The notes: generated from the letters alone by a model not told the origin. A DNA stretch of 54,432 nucleotides from UBA11612 sp963662375 (GCA_963662375.2 CAXXRP010000001.1:1-54432), one strand, 5' to 3'; counted from the stretch's first letter, positions 35,649 through 45,642 are shown. A program made the numbers and translations.

Positions 35649-37595
35649 CTTGATTCCTTAGAAGTCGGTCGAGAAGCGCGCCGATAGTCGATGCGTGTGC
35701 TGGGAAAATACCAACCTTGGGAGCCGAATACGTTCCATGTGTAGAGGTTGGTGACATTCGACAGCTCAACAAGTAAAGAAGCCGGCTGCTCGTAAAGCTC
35801 GAATTGGTAGCGTGCGTCGAGATCTAGCGATGTGAACGACTTAATCTTGAATGTGTTGAGGCGGTCAGCAAACCTTGCGCCTTGATTTTGCACTTCCGCG
35901 TCAACAGAGATTCCGTTCCAGGCGGGAGGTGGATACTCGACATTTAGCTGAACTGTGCGTGGAAAACGGCCGGGGGGAACTTCCCAATTGTGCACTGGTC
36001 TACAGTCAAACCGGAAGCGCGAGCCTTCAGGAATATAGCTCCGGCCACCACTGTGAGGCCCCCGGTTATGGTCCCCGATAATGATATCTCAATGCCGCGG
36101 TGGCGGATCCTTCCAACGCGGCGGAACAGTTGGGTGGCATCCCTGTCCAGGTAAGGTTTGCGTACGTCGAACACGCCGATCATGACCCGAACGTCCGGGG
36201 TGATGACGTAGCGAAAGCCTGCGTCAACCTGCTCTGTGATACTGGCGGGCATGGCTTCACCGCGGTTTGTAGCGTTGTCCGGCGCAATGTTAGTCGCTTC
36301 TAGTCCGCGCGTATAACTGCCGTAGAGCGCTAGCTTTTCCGTCACGTAAAGGGCTAGAGTTCCGTTGTAGAGCCATGGCTGGCTGGTGCTTCTGCTAGGA
36401 ATTGTATTTCCCGGCAAGCGGATAGTTTGGTTGTAAAAAGTTTTTTACAGGCCGGCACTTAGTTCGCCGATTCCGCTCCACCTGCCTTCATAGGTTACGC
36501 CGACGGTTCCTTGCCGCACTTTGTCATTATCTTGCGGCCCAAAGTTAAATGCGGGCTTAGGAAACGGAGTGTAGACACCGATAAATCCTTGACCCACCGA
36601 AACCACGTCTTCGCCGCCGAACGCTCTCCTGCTATCCCATCCACGTGCAGAAAAATGAAGTGTGTAACGGTGCGGCCCATCGGCGAATGCACCCGAAGCG
36701 CGAATTTCACCGGAGTAAGACGATGAGCGCGCCAACGGATCGGTAAGAATATCGACGTCCGCGCTGCCATCCAATTGTGTGTTGCGATAGACAATCAAAT
36801 AGCTTTCTGGTCGGGTGGAAATGGATCGGAAAATACCGGCGCGCAGTGTCCAGTTCATTGGCAACGAGGTGAGGGCAGCATACCGAAGCTTGTATCGCGG
36901 GTTTCCCAATCGGCCCATTCTTGGCTGAAATAAGGCCGGCGATGGATGTCCGGAGATAAAAATGTGCCCGCCGGATAAATGTAAGGCTGGACTTCCCAAT
37001 CGTATTTTTCCGAGCGGCTCCAGAACGGGATGATCTCGATGTCTTCGGTTGGCTTCCACTTTAGAAGTCTGCCTGCCGACCAAGACATAGAGTCTGGAGG
37101 CCATTCGTAGGCGTCTTGTCTAATGCCGGCGCCCGCGAGCAACCCGAGTTTTCCGTCCACAATAGGGGTCTGCGTATCCACTTTCAGCCTAAGTTTGTCG
37201 AATGGCCCGTAGCTTACAGTCAAGCTTTGAATTGGTTCGTCGCCGGGCAGGCGCAATTGAAAATCAACAATGCCGGTCGGCGCGGGGAAGGGGTAGGACT
37301 GCGCGCTGATGCCCACATGGATCGTTGAGCCCGCGAACAGTCGGCTTGTCGGCTGAGCGCCTTGACGATCAAAAAATAATCCCTCAATGCGGACGTTACC
37401 GGAGCTTTGCGGGCTAAAACCACGCGCGTTTTGAGAACTGTAGAGGCCGGTGGTCTCGTTGCCGACTGTGGTACCAAACGCATCGTCGGCCGACGTGACA
37501 GCGTTGTCCTCCGCGCGTTGTGCGATAGCCGCATCTGTAGTGCCAAGGAGAAAGGCCGAGACAGTAAGGAGTTCAACAATCCGTTTCATCACCAC
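35645..37595 (-). pseudogene. TonB-dependent outer membrane receptor, broken by two frameshifts and a stop
   Basis: The 5' part (from ATG 37595) has a signal peptide (VELLTVSAFLLGTTDAAIAQ) and a plug domain including RGFSPQSSGNVRIEGLFFD. Near 36880 homology changes frame to NWTLRAGIFRSISTRPESY and GQGFIGVYTPFPKPAF. A TAA at 36445-36447 interrupts that frame, which then continues KTFYNQTIRLPGNTIPS and LYGSYTRGLEATNIAP. Near 35990 a second shift leads to NVEYPPPAWNGISVDAEVQ and the last strands ending IDYRRASR. Such receptors import siderophores or other large nutrients. The TAA could come from CAA by one C-to-T change. Confidence 0.9.
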
Positions 37596-37722
37596 GCGGC
37601 AGAACCCCTTGGTTCCAAAATTTTGCCCGGAGTCATGGCGATCCGGGCAAGTTGGCGCGCAATTTAATCATTATTAGTGCGAGTTAAACCAAAAAATACC
37701 AAACGTCTTGTAACAGTTCGTA

Positions 37723-38205
37723 TCAGCTCAGTTTGGAAAAAGGAGATGGATAGATAATCGCGCTGAACGCACGGGCAAGCGTCCCCGGGGAAAGCTCAAG
37801 CGCGATGAAGTATTTTTTTCGGATAGGCAGCGAGTTTTGCAGCGGCAGCGAGATCGAAGCCGAAGCGACGGTAATAGGCGGGCGCGCCCAGGACAAAGGC
37901 GGCCGGCCAGCTGCCGCGCCGGGCGAGTTCGAAGGTAGGCTTGATAACCGTGCTGCCGATACCTGCGTTTTGTCGGTGCGGGGATCCCGAGACCGGGGCG
38001 AGGGCGAGGTTTTTTCTGGTTCAATCAGCTTTGGAGTAGGCATGGCCAACAATGTCGCCTCCGTCTTTGGCGACAACATAGACGGAATTGTGCCACCGAT
38101 GCGCAGCGCGTCGACTAGGTCCGCCTCGTCTCTTTTGCCGAAGGCAGCTGAGACAAGATCGTAGATGGCGGCTTCGTCGCCGGGCCTTTCGACTCTTATT
38201 TGCAT
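37723..38205 (-). pseudogene. GNAT acetyltransferase (YhbS-like), multiple frameshifts
   Basis: From ATG 38205 the frame gives QIRVERPGDEAAIYDLVSAA and DEADLVDALR, the usual start of the family. A second frame then gives SVYVVAKDGGDIVGHAYS. A third gives LALAPVSGSP, AGIGSTVIKPTFELARRGSW and VLGAPAYYRRFGFDLA. The last conserved piece, ELSPGTLARAFSAIIYP, returns to the first frame and ends at 37723. At least three indels separate these segments, so this is an older pseudogene than its neighbours. Confidence 0.85.
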
Positions 38206-38377
38206 AGGTGGTTCGTTCTCGAACCAAGTGGCAAATATGAGTCAAATTTGTCACAGAATTGGGCTCTCTACGCAAAAAATGCAACGCACGTCTGCAATTT
38301 CTTGACCGCTCGAATCGCCCGTGATTCTCTGGCGTCTCTACATTGTGTGAAAAAACGCCAAATAGAGAAACGGCTCA

Positions 38378-38716
38378 GTGGTGTATGGGATTGAGATAAG
38401 CCGTAAGGTGCGGCAGGTGCTAGGCCCCCTTTTGGGCGCGGCAGTGATGGCGTATTTCACCTATCACGCCCTGCAGGGTGAAGGTGGCCTCATCGCCTGG
38501 TGGCATCTGCGCTACGACATTGAACGCGCCGACCATGAGCTTACGCAGGTCGCAGCTCGAAAAGAAGTCTTGGAGCACCGCGTTTCTCTGATGCGACCTG
38601 AAAGTCTCGATCGCGACATGCTTGCAGAACGGGCGCGGTTTATGCTTGGCGCGATCCACCCGAGGGACATAATCGTGCCGGACCGGGTTCGGAATTTGGG
38701 CCACTGCGGGGGCTAA
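38378..38716 (+). CDS. ftsB: Septum formation initiator FtsB/DivIC family protein
   Basis: The 112-residue bitopic protein has a short N-terminus, one membrane helix (about 15-35, LGPLLGAAVMAYFTYHAL) and a coiled coil (about 45-85, YDIERADHELTQVAARKEVLEHRV). A conserved RPESLDRDMLAERARFMLG end follows. FtsB joins FtsL and FtsQ in the divisome. It is typically placed just before pdhA in alphaproteobacteria, as here. The start is GTG 38378 or 38381. A weak hairpin (CGACG...CGTCG, about 38728-38747) follows the stop. Confidence 0.88.
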   Translation: MVYGIEISRKVRQVLGPLLGAAVMAYFTYHALQGEGGLIAWWHLRYDIERADHELTQVAARKEVLEHRVSLMRPESLDRDMLAERARFMLGAIHPRDIIVPDRVRNLGHCGG

Positions 38717-39118
38717 TTTTGACTCCGACGATTCTTGAAGCGTCGTATTTAAATAGCTAGCACTTAAAATATGCCGAAAATCGGGTAATCAGGTCGTCCA
38801 CTGGTCCGGCCTTCACGGCAATTAATGTGCTTATTTATGTATTTTATTGAAAGTTAAGTATATCCTAGCACTTGATAAGAAGACTCTCTTTCTGTTCTCC
38901 ATATGGCCCCCCATAAATCCGAGAGTTGGTCCAATTTGAACCTAAAATCTAGTTAATATTATGATTGTGGTAGTCAAAGCAATTAGTTAACCCAGGTTTA
39001 GCTAGCTATTGTATGGTCTGTCAGCACTATCCGTGTATTCGCGCGGGTAATCGTGCCGTCTAGTCGAGCTTAATAGCGCGATTGGCGTACTAATGCACCG
39101 TTGCCACGAGGAGGGCTA
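38717..39118. other. AT-rich gap between ftsB and pdhA
   Basis: No coding frame with family resemblance was found on either strand in these 402 bases. The centre is markedly AT-rich compared with the flanks. It holds a weak five-base stem after ftsB and presumably the pdh operon promoter; TTAACC near 38987 and TGTATG 17 bases on is a possible but poor match. The strong AGGAGGG just before ATG 39119 belongs to pdhA. Confidence 0.5.
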
Positions 39119-40144
39119 ATGGTGACCAAGAAAAGAGCGACTCAAAAGAGCCGGTCCAACGTTCGCGCTAGCGGCGAGGCGCCATCAGCTGAGATGTTGA
39201 AGGCGTTCTACAGGGACATGTTGCTCATCCGCCGCTTTGAAGAGCGTGCGGGGCAGCTTTACGGCATGGGTTTGATCGGTGGGTATTGCCATCTTTACAT
39301 CGGCCAAGAGGCGGTGGCGATAGGCATGCAAGCCTGCACAAAGCCTGTCGATACCGTGGTCACCAGTTATCGCGATCATGGGCATATGCTCGCTCGCGGA
39401 ATGGGCGCGAAGGGTGTCATGGCCGAGCTCACTGGCCGTGCGGCCGGATACTCCGGCGGTAAGGGCGGTTCGATGCACATGTTTAGCCGCGAGAAAGGGT
39501 TCTTTGGCGGGCACGGTATAGTTGGGGCCCAAGTTCCGATCGGAACAGGGCTCGCGTTTGCACATAAGTACAAGGAAGATGGCGGGCTTTCCTTAGCGTA
39601 CTTTGGCGACGGTGCGTTTAACCAAGGACAGGTCTATGAATCTCTGAACATGGCGTCGCTATGGCACCTACCCGTGATCTATATCGTCGAGAACAATAAA
39701 TACGGCATGGGAACGTCGGTGGAACGGGCATCTACATCAACAGATCTCGCCAGTCGCGGACAGCCTTATAAACTAAAAACCATGGTCGTGGACGGAATGG
39801 ACGTTGTTGCGGTTCGGGATGCGGGCATGGAAGCAACTGAATACGTGCGTGCAGGTAAAGGTCCCGTCCTTCTTGAGGCGAAGACGTATCGCTACCGTGG
39901 CCATTCGATGTCCGATCCGGCGAAATACCGGACCAAGGAAGAGCTTCAAAAAATGCGAACAGAACACGATCCCATCGACCGCGTGAGACAAATCTTGATT
40001 GATAAGAAGGCCATGAGCGACGACGAACTCAAGGCGCTCGACAAAGAGATCAAGGACATTGTGATTGCAGCGGCGGAATTTGCCAAGGAAAGCCCCGAAC
40101 CAGATCCATCGGAGTTGTGGACCGACGTATGTGTGGTGGCGTGA
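39119..40144 (+). CDS. pdhA: Pyruvate dehydrogenase E1 component, alpha subunit
   Basis: With PdhB it decarboxylates pyruvate and reductively acetylates the lipoyl group. The 341 residues contain FEERAGQLYGMGLIGGYCHL, GYSGGKGGSMHMF, the thiamine diphosphate motif GDGAFNQGQVYESLNMASL ... VENN, and YRYRGHSMSDPAKYRTKEE with the phosphorylation-loop-like region. ATG 39119 is preceded by AGGAGGG; the frame extends to TTG 39101. It is first of pdhA-pdhB-pdhC-lpdA-lipA. Confidence 0.96.
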   Translation: MVTKKRATQKSRSNVRASGEAPSAEMLKAFYRDMLLIRRFEERAGQLYGMGLIGGYCHLYIGQEAVAIGMQACTKPVDTVVTSYRDHGHMLARGMGAKGVMAELTGRAAGYSGGKGGSMHMFSREKGFFGGHGIVGAQVPIGTGLAFAHKYKEDGGLSLAYFGDGAFNQGQVYESLNMASLWHLPVIYIVENNKYGMGTSVERASTSTDLASRGQPYKLKTMVVDGMDVVAVRDAGMEATEYVRAGKGPVLLEAKTYRYRGHSMSDPAKYRTKEELQKMRTEHDPIDRVRQILIDKKAMSDDELKALDKEIKDIVIAAAEFAKESPEPDPSELWTDVCVVA

Positions 40145-40163
40145 AGGTGCGGGGATCTAGTTT

Positions 40164-41537
40164 ATGTCAACTGAGATTCTAATGCCAGCGTTGTCGCCGA
40201 CCATGACGGAAGGCACGCTCGCGAAATGGCTGAAAAAGGAAGGCGAACAGATCAAAAGCGGCGATCTTATCGCCGAGATTGAAACAGATAAGGCCACCAT
40301 GGAAATGGAAGCGGTGGATGAGGGCGTTATCGGAAAAATTCTTGTTCAAGAGGGGACGGAAGGTGTTCCGATTAACGAGCCCATTGCGGTTTTATTGGTA
40401 GAGGGGGAGGACGCTACGGCTCAACCGGACAGGCTGGCCAAGGTCGATTTTCGCCGAGACCAAATTTCAAAGGGCACGGGTAGACCTTTGGCGAAAGCGC
40501 CAGCTCAACCTGCGTTAGATTCACCCACGACAGATGAAGAAGAACAGTTTTCGACCTGGAAGACGCAAACTGTCCGCGAAGCATTGCGTGATGCCATTGC
40601 GGAAGAGATGCGCGAGGATCCTCGTGTGTTTCTTATGGGCGAGGAGGTGGGCGAATACCAAGGCGCTTATAAAGTGAGCCAGGGTTTGTTGGAGGAATTC
40701 GGCGCCAAGCGCGTAATAGACACCCCAATCACCGAGCACGGATTCGCTGGGCTTGGAGTGGGCGCTGCGTTTGCCGGTTTGCGACCCATTGTGGAGTTCA
40801 TGACTTTCAACTTCGCCATGCAGGCCATAGATCATATCGTGAATTCTGCGGCAAAGACGCTGTATATGTCCGGTGGGCAGATGGGCAGCCCCATGGTGTT
40901 TCGTGGACCCAATGGCGCGGCGGCGAGGGTCGCTGCTCAACACTCGCAGTGTTATGCGAGTTGGTATGCTCATGTACCAGGTCTCAAAGTGGTCGCACCC
41001 TGGTCGGCGGCCGATGCGAAAGGCCTTCTGAAAGCGGCAATTCGTGACCCTAATCCGGTGATCTTTCTCGAAAATGAAATTCTCTACGGACAGAGTTTTC
41101 CTGTGCCTGATGCGGCGGATTTCGTTCTACCGTTGGGCAAAGCGAAAATTGAACGCCCCGGCGGCGACGTTACAATCGTTGCGTTCTCCATCATGGTGAG
41201 CAAGGCGCTTCAAGCAGCTGAGGAACTTGCGAAGGACGGTATAGAAGCTGAGGTCATCAACCTACGCTCGATCCGTCCGCTAGATACCGGAACGATTGTT
41301 GCGTCGCTGAAAAAAACGCACCGTTGCGTTACGTGTGAGGAAGGATGGGCTTTTTCTGGTATCGGTTCGGAGATTGCCGCTGTGCTGATGGAGCAGGCGT
41401 TTGACTTTCTCGATGCTCCCGTGGCTCGTGTCGCGGGCAAGGATGTTCCGATGCCATATGCAGCTAATTTAGAGGCGCTAGCGCTCCCGCAGGTAAAGGA
41501 CATTGTAGAAGCGGCGAAAGCTGCTTGTTACCGCTAA
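40164..41537 (+). CDS. pdhB: Pyruvate dehydrogenase E1 beta with N-terminal lipoyl domain
   Basis: The 457-residue protein fuses a lipoyl domain (about 1-80, lipoyl Lys43 in ETDKATMEME) and an Ala/Pro/Thr linker to the E1-beta transketolase-like domain (about 130-457). E1-beta motifs are DPRVFLMGEEVGEYQGAYK, DTPITEHGFAGLGVGAA, RGPNGAAARVAAQHSQ and VINLRSIRPLDTGTIV. The fused lipoyl domain is typical of alphaproteobacteria. Its first ~134 bases of lipoyl-coding DNA are almost identical to those of pdhC. Confidence 0.96.
   Translation: MSTEILMPALSPTMTEGTLAKWLKKEGEQIKSGDLIAEIETDKATMEMEAVDEGVIGKILVQEGTEGVPINEPIAVLLVEGEDATAQPDRLAKVDFRRDQISKGTGRPLAKAPAQPALDSPTTDEEEQFSTWKTQTVREALRDAIAEEMREDPRVFLMGEEVGEYQGAYKVSQGLLEEFGAKRVIDTPITEHGFAGLGVGAAFAGLRPIVEFMTFNFAMQAIDHIVNSAAKTLYMSGGQMGSPMVFRGPNGAAARVAAQHSQCYASWYAHVPGLKVVAPWSAADAKGLLKAAIRDPNPVIFLENEILYGQSFPVPDAADFVLPLGKAKIERPGGDVTIVAFSIMVSKALQAAEELAKDGIEAEVINLRSIRPLDTGTIVASLKKTHRCVTCEEGWAFSGIGSEIAAVLMEQAFDFLDAPVARVAGKDVPMPYAANLEALALPQVKDIVEAAKAACYR
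40176..40309 (+). repeat. Lipoyl-domain direct repeat, copy 1 (in pdhB)
   Basis: About 134 bases match copy 2 at 41559-41692, offset by 1383 bases, with four differences by eye (two silent). Beyond this block the two lipoyl domains diverge at both DNA and protein level. Confidence 0.9.
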
Positions 41538-41546
41538 GGAACTTTG

Positions 41547-42815
41547 ATGCCCGTAGAAATTCTAATGCCAGCGTTGTCGCCGACCATGACGGAAGGCAAG
41601 CTCGCGAAATGGCTGAAAAAGGAAGGCGAACTGATCAAAAGCGGCGATCTTATTGCCGAGATTGAAACAGATAAGGCGACCATGGAAATGGAGGCCGTCG
41701 ACGAAGGGACCCTCGGGAAAATTCTTGTAGAGGAAGGAACAGAAGGCGTTGCTGTCAACCAACCGATTGGCGTTCTGCTTGAGGACGGCGAAGGCAAAGA
41801 TGCGCTAAAGGAATCCAATGCTGGCACACCAAAAGGCGGAGCCAAGGTAGAAACACATCAGGAGCAGGAAAATAAACCCAGCTCCGCGAAGCCACCAGGC
41901 GACCCCAAGCCGGTGGCAAAGATCGTATCAACGTCTGCGGGGGTGCGCGTTTTTGCGAGCCCCCTCGCAAAGCGCATTGCTGCAGACGCGGGGATCGAAC
42001 TTTCAGGTATTGATGGTAGCGGCCCCAACGGACGCATCGTTAAAGCCGACGTGGAGCGCACCATCAGTCAGGGCGGTGCCGGGCGCGTCGGGCCTGCGGC
42101 ACAATCCGGTCCAATTCCCGATTTCGGGCAGCCCTACACCGAAGTTCCCAACAGTAGTATGCGCAAAAGGATTGCGCGCCGACTTGTCGAGGCGAAGAGC
42201 ACCATCCCGCATTTCTATCTAACGATCGATTGCCGCATTGACGAACTCCTTGAGTTCCGTAAGAGCATCAACGGCAACGGCGATGAGGGCTACAAGGTTT
42301 CTGTCAACGACTTCATCATTAAGGCTTGTGCGTTGGCATTGCGAAAAGTGCCGCAGGCGAATGCAACGTGGACTGAGGAGGCTGTTCGTCACTATGACAA
42401 TGTGGATATTTCGGTCGCGGTTTCCACGCCTGAGGGTTTGATTACGCCTATCGTCCGTGACGCGGACAAGAAGAGGCTTGGCACCATTTCTGCGGAGGTG
42501 AAGGATTTGGCGGCCCGTGCGCGGGACAAAAAGCTGAAACTCGAAGAATTCCAGGGTGGAGGATTTTCGATTTCAAATCTCGGTATGTTTGGAATTCGTG
42601 AGTTTTCAGCGGTTATAAACCCGCCGCAGGTGTGCATCCTCGCCGTGGGCAAGGGCGAGCAACGCCCCGTCGTTGTCGACGGTGCGGTTGTGATCGCGAA
42701 CATGATGAGTTGCACCTTGTCGTGTGATCACCGGGTCGTGGACGGTGCGGTGGGGGCTGAATTCTTGCAAGCATTCCAAAGTTATGTCGAAACTCCCCTA
42801 CGGATGTTGGTGTAA
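41547..42815 (+). CDS. pdhC: Dihydrolipoamide acetyltransferase (E2 of pyruvate dehydrogenase)
   Basis: The 422-residue core enzyme has a lipoyl domain (1-80, Lys43), a charged Lys/Pro linker and a peripheral subunit-binding domain (about 130-165, VFASPLAKRIAADAG ... GPNGRIVKADVE). The catalytic trimer domain follows, with active-site SCDHRVVDGAVGAEFL. ATG 41547 has AAGGA six bases before it. It passes acetyl groups to CoA and electrons to LpdA. Confidence 0.97.
   Translation: MPVEILMPALSPTMTEGKLAKWLKKEGELIKSGDLIAEIETDKATMEMEAVDEGTLGKILVEEGTEGVAVNQPIGVLLEDGEGKDALKESNAGTPKGGAKVETHQEQENKPSSAKPPGDPKPVAKIVSTSAGVRVFASPLAKRIAADAGIELSGIDGSGPNGRIVKADVERTISQGGAGRVGPAAQSGPIPDFGQPYTEVPNSSMRKRIARRLVEAKSTIPHFYLTIDCRIDELLEFRKSINGNGDEGYKVSVNDFIIKACALALRKVPQANATWTEEAVRHYDNVDISVAVSTPEGLITPIVRDADKKRLGTISAEVKDLAARARDKKLKLEEFQGGGFSISNLGMFGIREFSAVINPPQVCILAVGKGEQRPVVVDGAVVIANMMSCTLSCDHRVVDGAVGAEFLQAFQSYVETPLRMLV
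41559..41692 (+). repeat. Lipoyl-domain direct repeat, copy 2 (in pdhC)
   Basis: This is the partner of 40176-40309. Identity at synonymous sites is much higher than expected for an old duplication, which suggests recent gene conversion between the two lipoyl domains. Confidence 0.9.
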
Positions 42816-42823
42816 GGCGGCTC

Positions 42824-44221
42824 ATGGCAGACACGCAATTTGATGTGGTTGTCGTTGGTGGTGGTCCGGGGGGATATACCGCCGCGATCCGCGCTTCTCA
42901 GCTGGGATTGAAAACAGCTGTGGTCGAGCGCGAGAACTTCGGCGGCATTTGCTTGAATTGGGGATGCATTCCAACCAAGGCTCTGCTCCGCACGGCAGAG
43001 GTCTATCATCTCATGCAGCGGGCCAAGGAGTTCGGCCTCAAGGCAGACAATGTCGGTTTCGATCTCGAAGCCATTGTGAAGCGTTCGCGCGGTGTCGCCG
43101 GTCAGCTGAACGGTGGTGTCAAACACCTGATGAAAAAGAACAAGGTCACTGTGTTTGAGGGTCATGCCAAGCTCGCAGGCAAAGGCAAACTCAACGTCAC
43201 CAAAGACAGCAAGGCCGTCACTGAACTATCCGCCAAACACATTATTCTTGCGACCGGAGCCCGGGCACGCGAACTACCGCGGATGGAAGCAGACGGCAAA
43301 CTGATTTGGACGTACCGTCACGCGATGGTGCCGAAGTTTCTGCCGAAGACGCTTCTGGTTATTGGGTCCGGTGCCATCGGCATAGAGTTCGCAAGCTTTT
43401 TTCAGACCTTAGGATCCAAAGTGACGGTGGTGGAGGTCTTGGACCGTGTCGTGCCGGGGGAAGATGCTGAGATTTCAGCCTTCGTGCAGAAGCAATTCGA
43501 GTTGCAGGGCATGGTGATCAAGACCAAGGCCGGCGTGAAGGCGCTGAAGAAGGGTAAGGACAATGTCAGCGCGCGCATAGAGCAGGGCGGCAAAACCGAA
43601 ACGACACTCTTTGACCGTGTCATCGTCGCTGTGGGCATTGTCGGTAATGTGGAAAACCTGGGCCTGGAGAACACCAAAATTAAGGTAGAAAAAACCCATG
43701 TGATCGTAGGCCCTTACTGTGAAACCGGCGAGCCGGGCGTCTGCGCCATTGGCGATTTGTCTGGCCCACCATGGTTAGCGCATAAGGCTGGCCATAAAGC
43801 TGTAATCTGTGTGGAGAAGATCGCGGAGCGTGGCCCACATCCTCTGAATACGTTGGGTATTCCCGGCTGTACTTATTGTCATCCGCAGATTGCCAGTGTC
43901 GGTCTCACGGAGCAGGCGGCTAAGGATAAGGGGCATAAGGTGCGTGTTGGTCGCTATCCCTTTATGGCCAACGGCAAGGCCATTGCCTTGGGCGACACCA
44001 ATGGGATCGTGAAAACTGTGTTCGACGAAAAAACCGGTGAACTACTCGGCGCGCATATGGTGGGGCCCGAGGTGACGGAAATGATTCAAGGTTATGCTGT
44101 CGCTAAGACCCTAGAAACCACCGAGCAAGAGCTGATGCACACGGTGTTCCCGCACCCCACATTGTCGGAAATGATGCACGAGGCGGTTCTCGACGCCTGT
44201 GGGCGCGCCATCAATTTTTGA
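42824..44221 (+). CDS. lpdA: Dihydrolipoamide dehydrogenase (E3)
   Basis: This flavoprotein reoxidises the dihydrolipoyl groups with NAD+. The 465 residues have the FAD motif VVVGGGPGGYTAA, redox Cys43 and Cys48 (GGICLNWGCIPTK), the NAD motif LLVIGSGAIGIEFA, and the active-site His in HTVFPHPTLSEMMHE. It starts eight bases after pdhC, so it is the dedicated E3 of this complex. Confidence 0.97.
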   Translation: MADTQFDVVVVGGGPGGYTAAIRASQLGLKTAVVERENFGGICLNWGCIPTKALLRTAEVYHLMQRAKEFGLKADNVGFDLEAIVKRSRGVAGQLNGGVKHLMKKNKVTVFEGHAKLAGKGKLNVTKDSKAVTELSAKHIILATGARARELPRMEADGKLIWTYRHAMVPKFLPKTLLVIGSGAIGIEFASFFQTLGSKVTVVEVLDRVVPGEDAEISAFVQKQFELQGMVIKTKAGVKALKKGKDNVSARIEQGGKTETTLFDRVIVAVGIVGNVENLGLENTKIKVEKTHVIVGPYCETGEPGVCAIGDLSGPPWLAHKAGHKAVICVEKIAERGPHPLNTLGIPGCTYCHPQIASVGLTEQAAKDKGHKVRVGRYPFMANGKAIALGDTNGIVKTVFDEKTGELLGAHMVGPEVTEMIQGYAVAKTLETTEQELMHTVFPHPTLSEMMHEAVLDACGRAINF

Positions 44222-44242
44222 AAACGTGTTAGACTGGATTTC

Positions 44243-45163
44243 ATGACCAACGCGGAACCTATCGTGAAGCGGGCACCACACCAGCCCAAACCAGGCTGGC
44301 TTCGGGTCAAGGCGCCGACTTCGCCTGCGTATAATTCCACGCGCCGCCTAATGCGCGATTTGAATCTTCATACCGTATGCGAGGAGGCAGCGTGCCCGAA
44401 TATCGGTGAATGTTGGGCGCAAAAACATGCCACGATGATGGTTCTGGGTGCCATATGCACCCGGGCCTGTGCCTTCTGTAACGTAACAACGGGCCGGCCA
44501 AGCGGGGTCGACCCTGATGAGCCCGCCCATGTCGGCGAGGCAGTAAAAAACTTAGGTTTACGTCATGTCGTGATTACGTCCGTCGACCGGGACGATCTTG
44601 ATGATGGCGGTGCCGCTCATTGGGTCGAGGTTATCAAGGCCGTGCGGGCGGCGGCGCCTGAAACCACCATCGAAGTCCTGACTCCCGATTTTCGAAAAAA
44701 ACTTGGTTGCGTCGACCTGGTCGCCAACGCAAAACCCGATGTTTACAACCACAATCTGGAAACGGTGCCACGGCTCTACCGGAAAATACGGCCAAGCGCG
44801 CGTTACTATACCAGTTTGCGGCTCCTTGAGAGAGTCAAGGAAATCGACCCGGCGATGTTCACCAAATCCGGGATCATGGTGGGACTTGGCGAGGAAAAGG
44901 AAGAAGTGCTCCAGGTCATGGATGACTTACGCGCCGCCGATGTTGACTTCATCACAATTGGACAATACCTGCAGCCGACATCTCGCCATGCGGAGGTTGT
45001 GCGCTTTATTCCACCCGAGGAATTTGGGGAATTAGAACGGATCGCCCGCGCGAAAGGGTTTCTGGTGGTGTCGGCGAGTCCGCTGACACGGTCTTCCTAT
45101 CATGCCGACACTGACTTTCAACGTCTGCGCGAGGCTCGGTCCCAGCAGCTCGCTAGCGCCTAG
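44243..45163 (+). CDS. lipA: Lipoyl synthase (radical SAM)
   Basis: LipA inserts two sulfurs into octanoyl groups on lipoyl domains such as those of PdhB and PdhC. The 306 residues have the auxiliary cluster Cys46, Cys51, Cys57 (CEEAACPNIGEC), the radical-SAM cluster Cys72, Cys76, Cys79 (CTRACAFC), and the conserved SSYHAD near the C-terminus. It follows lpdA by 21 bases; octanoyltransferase lipB is not in the window. Confidence 0.97.
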   Translation: MTNAEPIVKRAPHQPKPGWLRVKAPTSPAYNSTRRLMRDLNLHTVCEEAACPNIGECWAQKHATMMVLGAICTRACAFCNVTTGRPSGVDPDEPAHVGEAVKNLGLRHVVITSVDRDDLDDGGAAHWVEVIKAVRAAAPETTIEVLTPDFRKKLGCVDLVANAKPDVYNHNLETVPRLYRKIRPSARYYTSLRLLERVKEIDPAMFTKSGIMVGLGEEKEEVLQVMDDLRAADVDFITIGQYLQPTSRHAEVVRFIPPEEFGELERIARAKGFLVVSASPLTRSSYHADTDFQRLREARSQQLASA

Positions 45164-45171
45164 GCCGAACG

Positions 45172-45642
45172 ATGCCGGCCCATCGTGAAACGCGAGTGTT
45201 TCCCTACACGCCAGAGCAGGTCTTCGAGCTTGTCGCGGACGTCGAACGCTACCCTGAATTTCTCCCTTGGTGCGTTGCGTGCCGGATCGCACGGCGCGAA
45301 TCATGTACAGCGTTCACCGTAGACCTGGCGGTTGGATTTAAGATGGTGCGCGAGTATTTTACCTCGCGTGTCGTGTTGGAGCGCGGGAATGCAATCACCG
45401 TCGAATACCTCAACGGTCCTTTTGAGTATTTGACCAACGAATGGAAATTTACTGCTGTGCCTGAGGGTGCAAAGGTAGAATTCTACCTTGCTTTTGAATT
45501 CCGCTCGAAGATTCTACAAAAACTTATTGGTGTTCTATTCGAGAAAGCGGTCCGACGGATGGTTGCCGCTTTCGAGATTCGGGCCGCCAAACTCCACGGC
45601 GTGGGATCTGATTTATTCGTCGCCGAGGCGGCTAAGCAGTAG
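45172..45642 (+). CDS. ratA: COQ10/RatA-type START-domain protein
   Basis: The 156-residue protein belongs to the polyketide cyclase/START family, beginning HRETRVFPYTPEQVFELVAD and containing VERYPEFLPWC and the FEYLTNEWKF strand. Homologues bind ubiquinone (Coq10) or were described as the RatA toxin; in alphaproteobacteria a quinone role is more likely. Eight bases separate it from lipA. Its 3' end overlaps the convergent cinA gene by 30 bases. Confidence 0.88.
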   Translation: MPAHRETRVFPYTPEQVFELVADVERYPEFLPWCVACRIARRESCTAFTVDLAVGFKMVREYFTSRVVLERGNAITVEYLNGPFEYLTNEWKFTAVPEGAKVEFYLAFEFRSKILQKLIGVLFEKAVRRMVAAFEIRAAKLHGVGSDLFVAEAAKQ

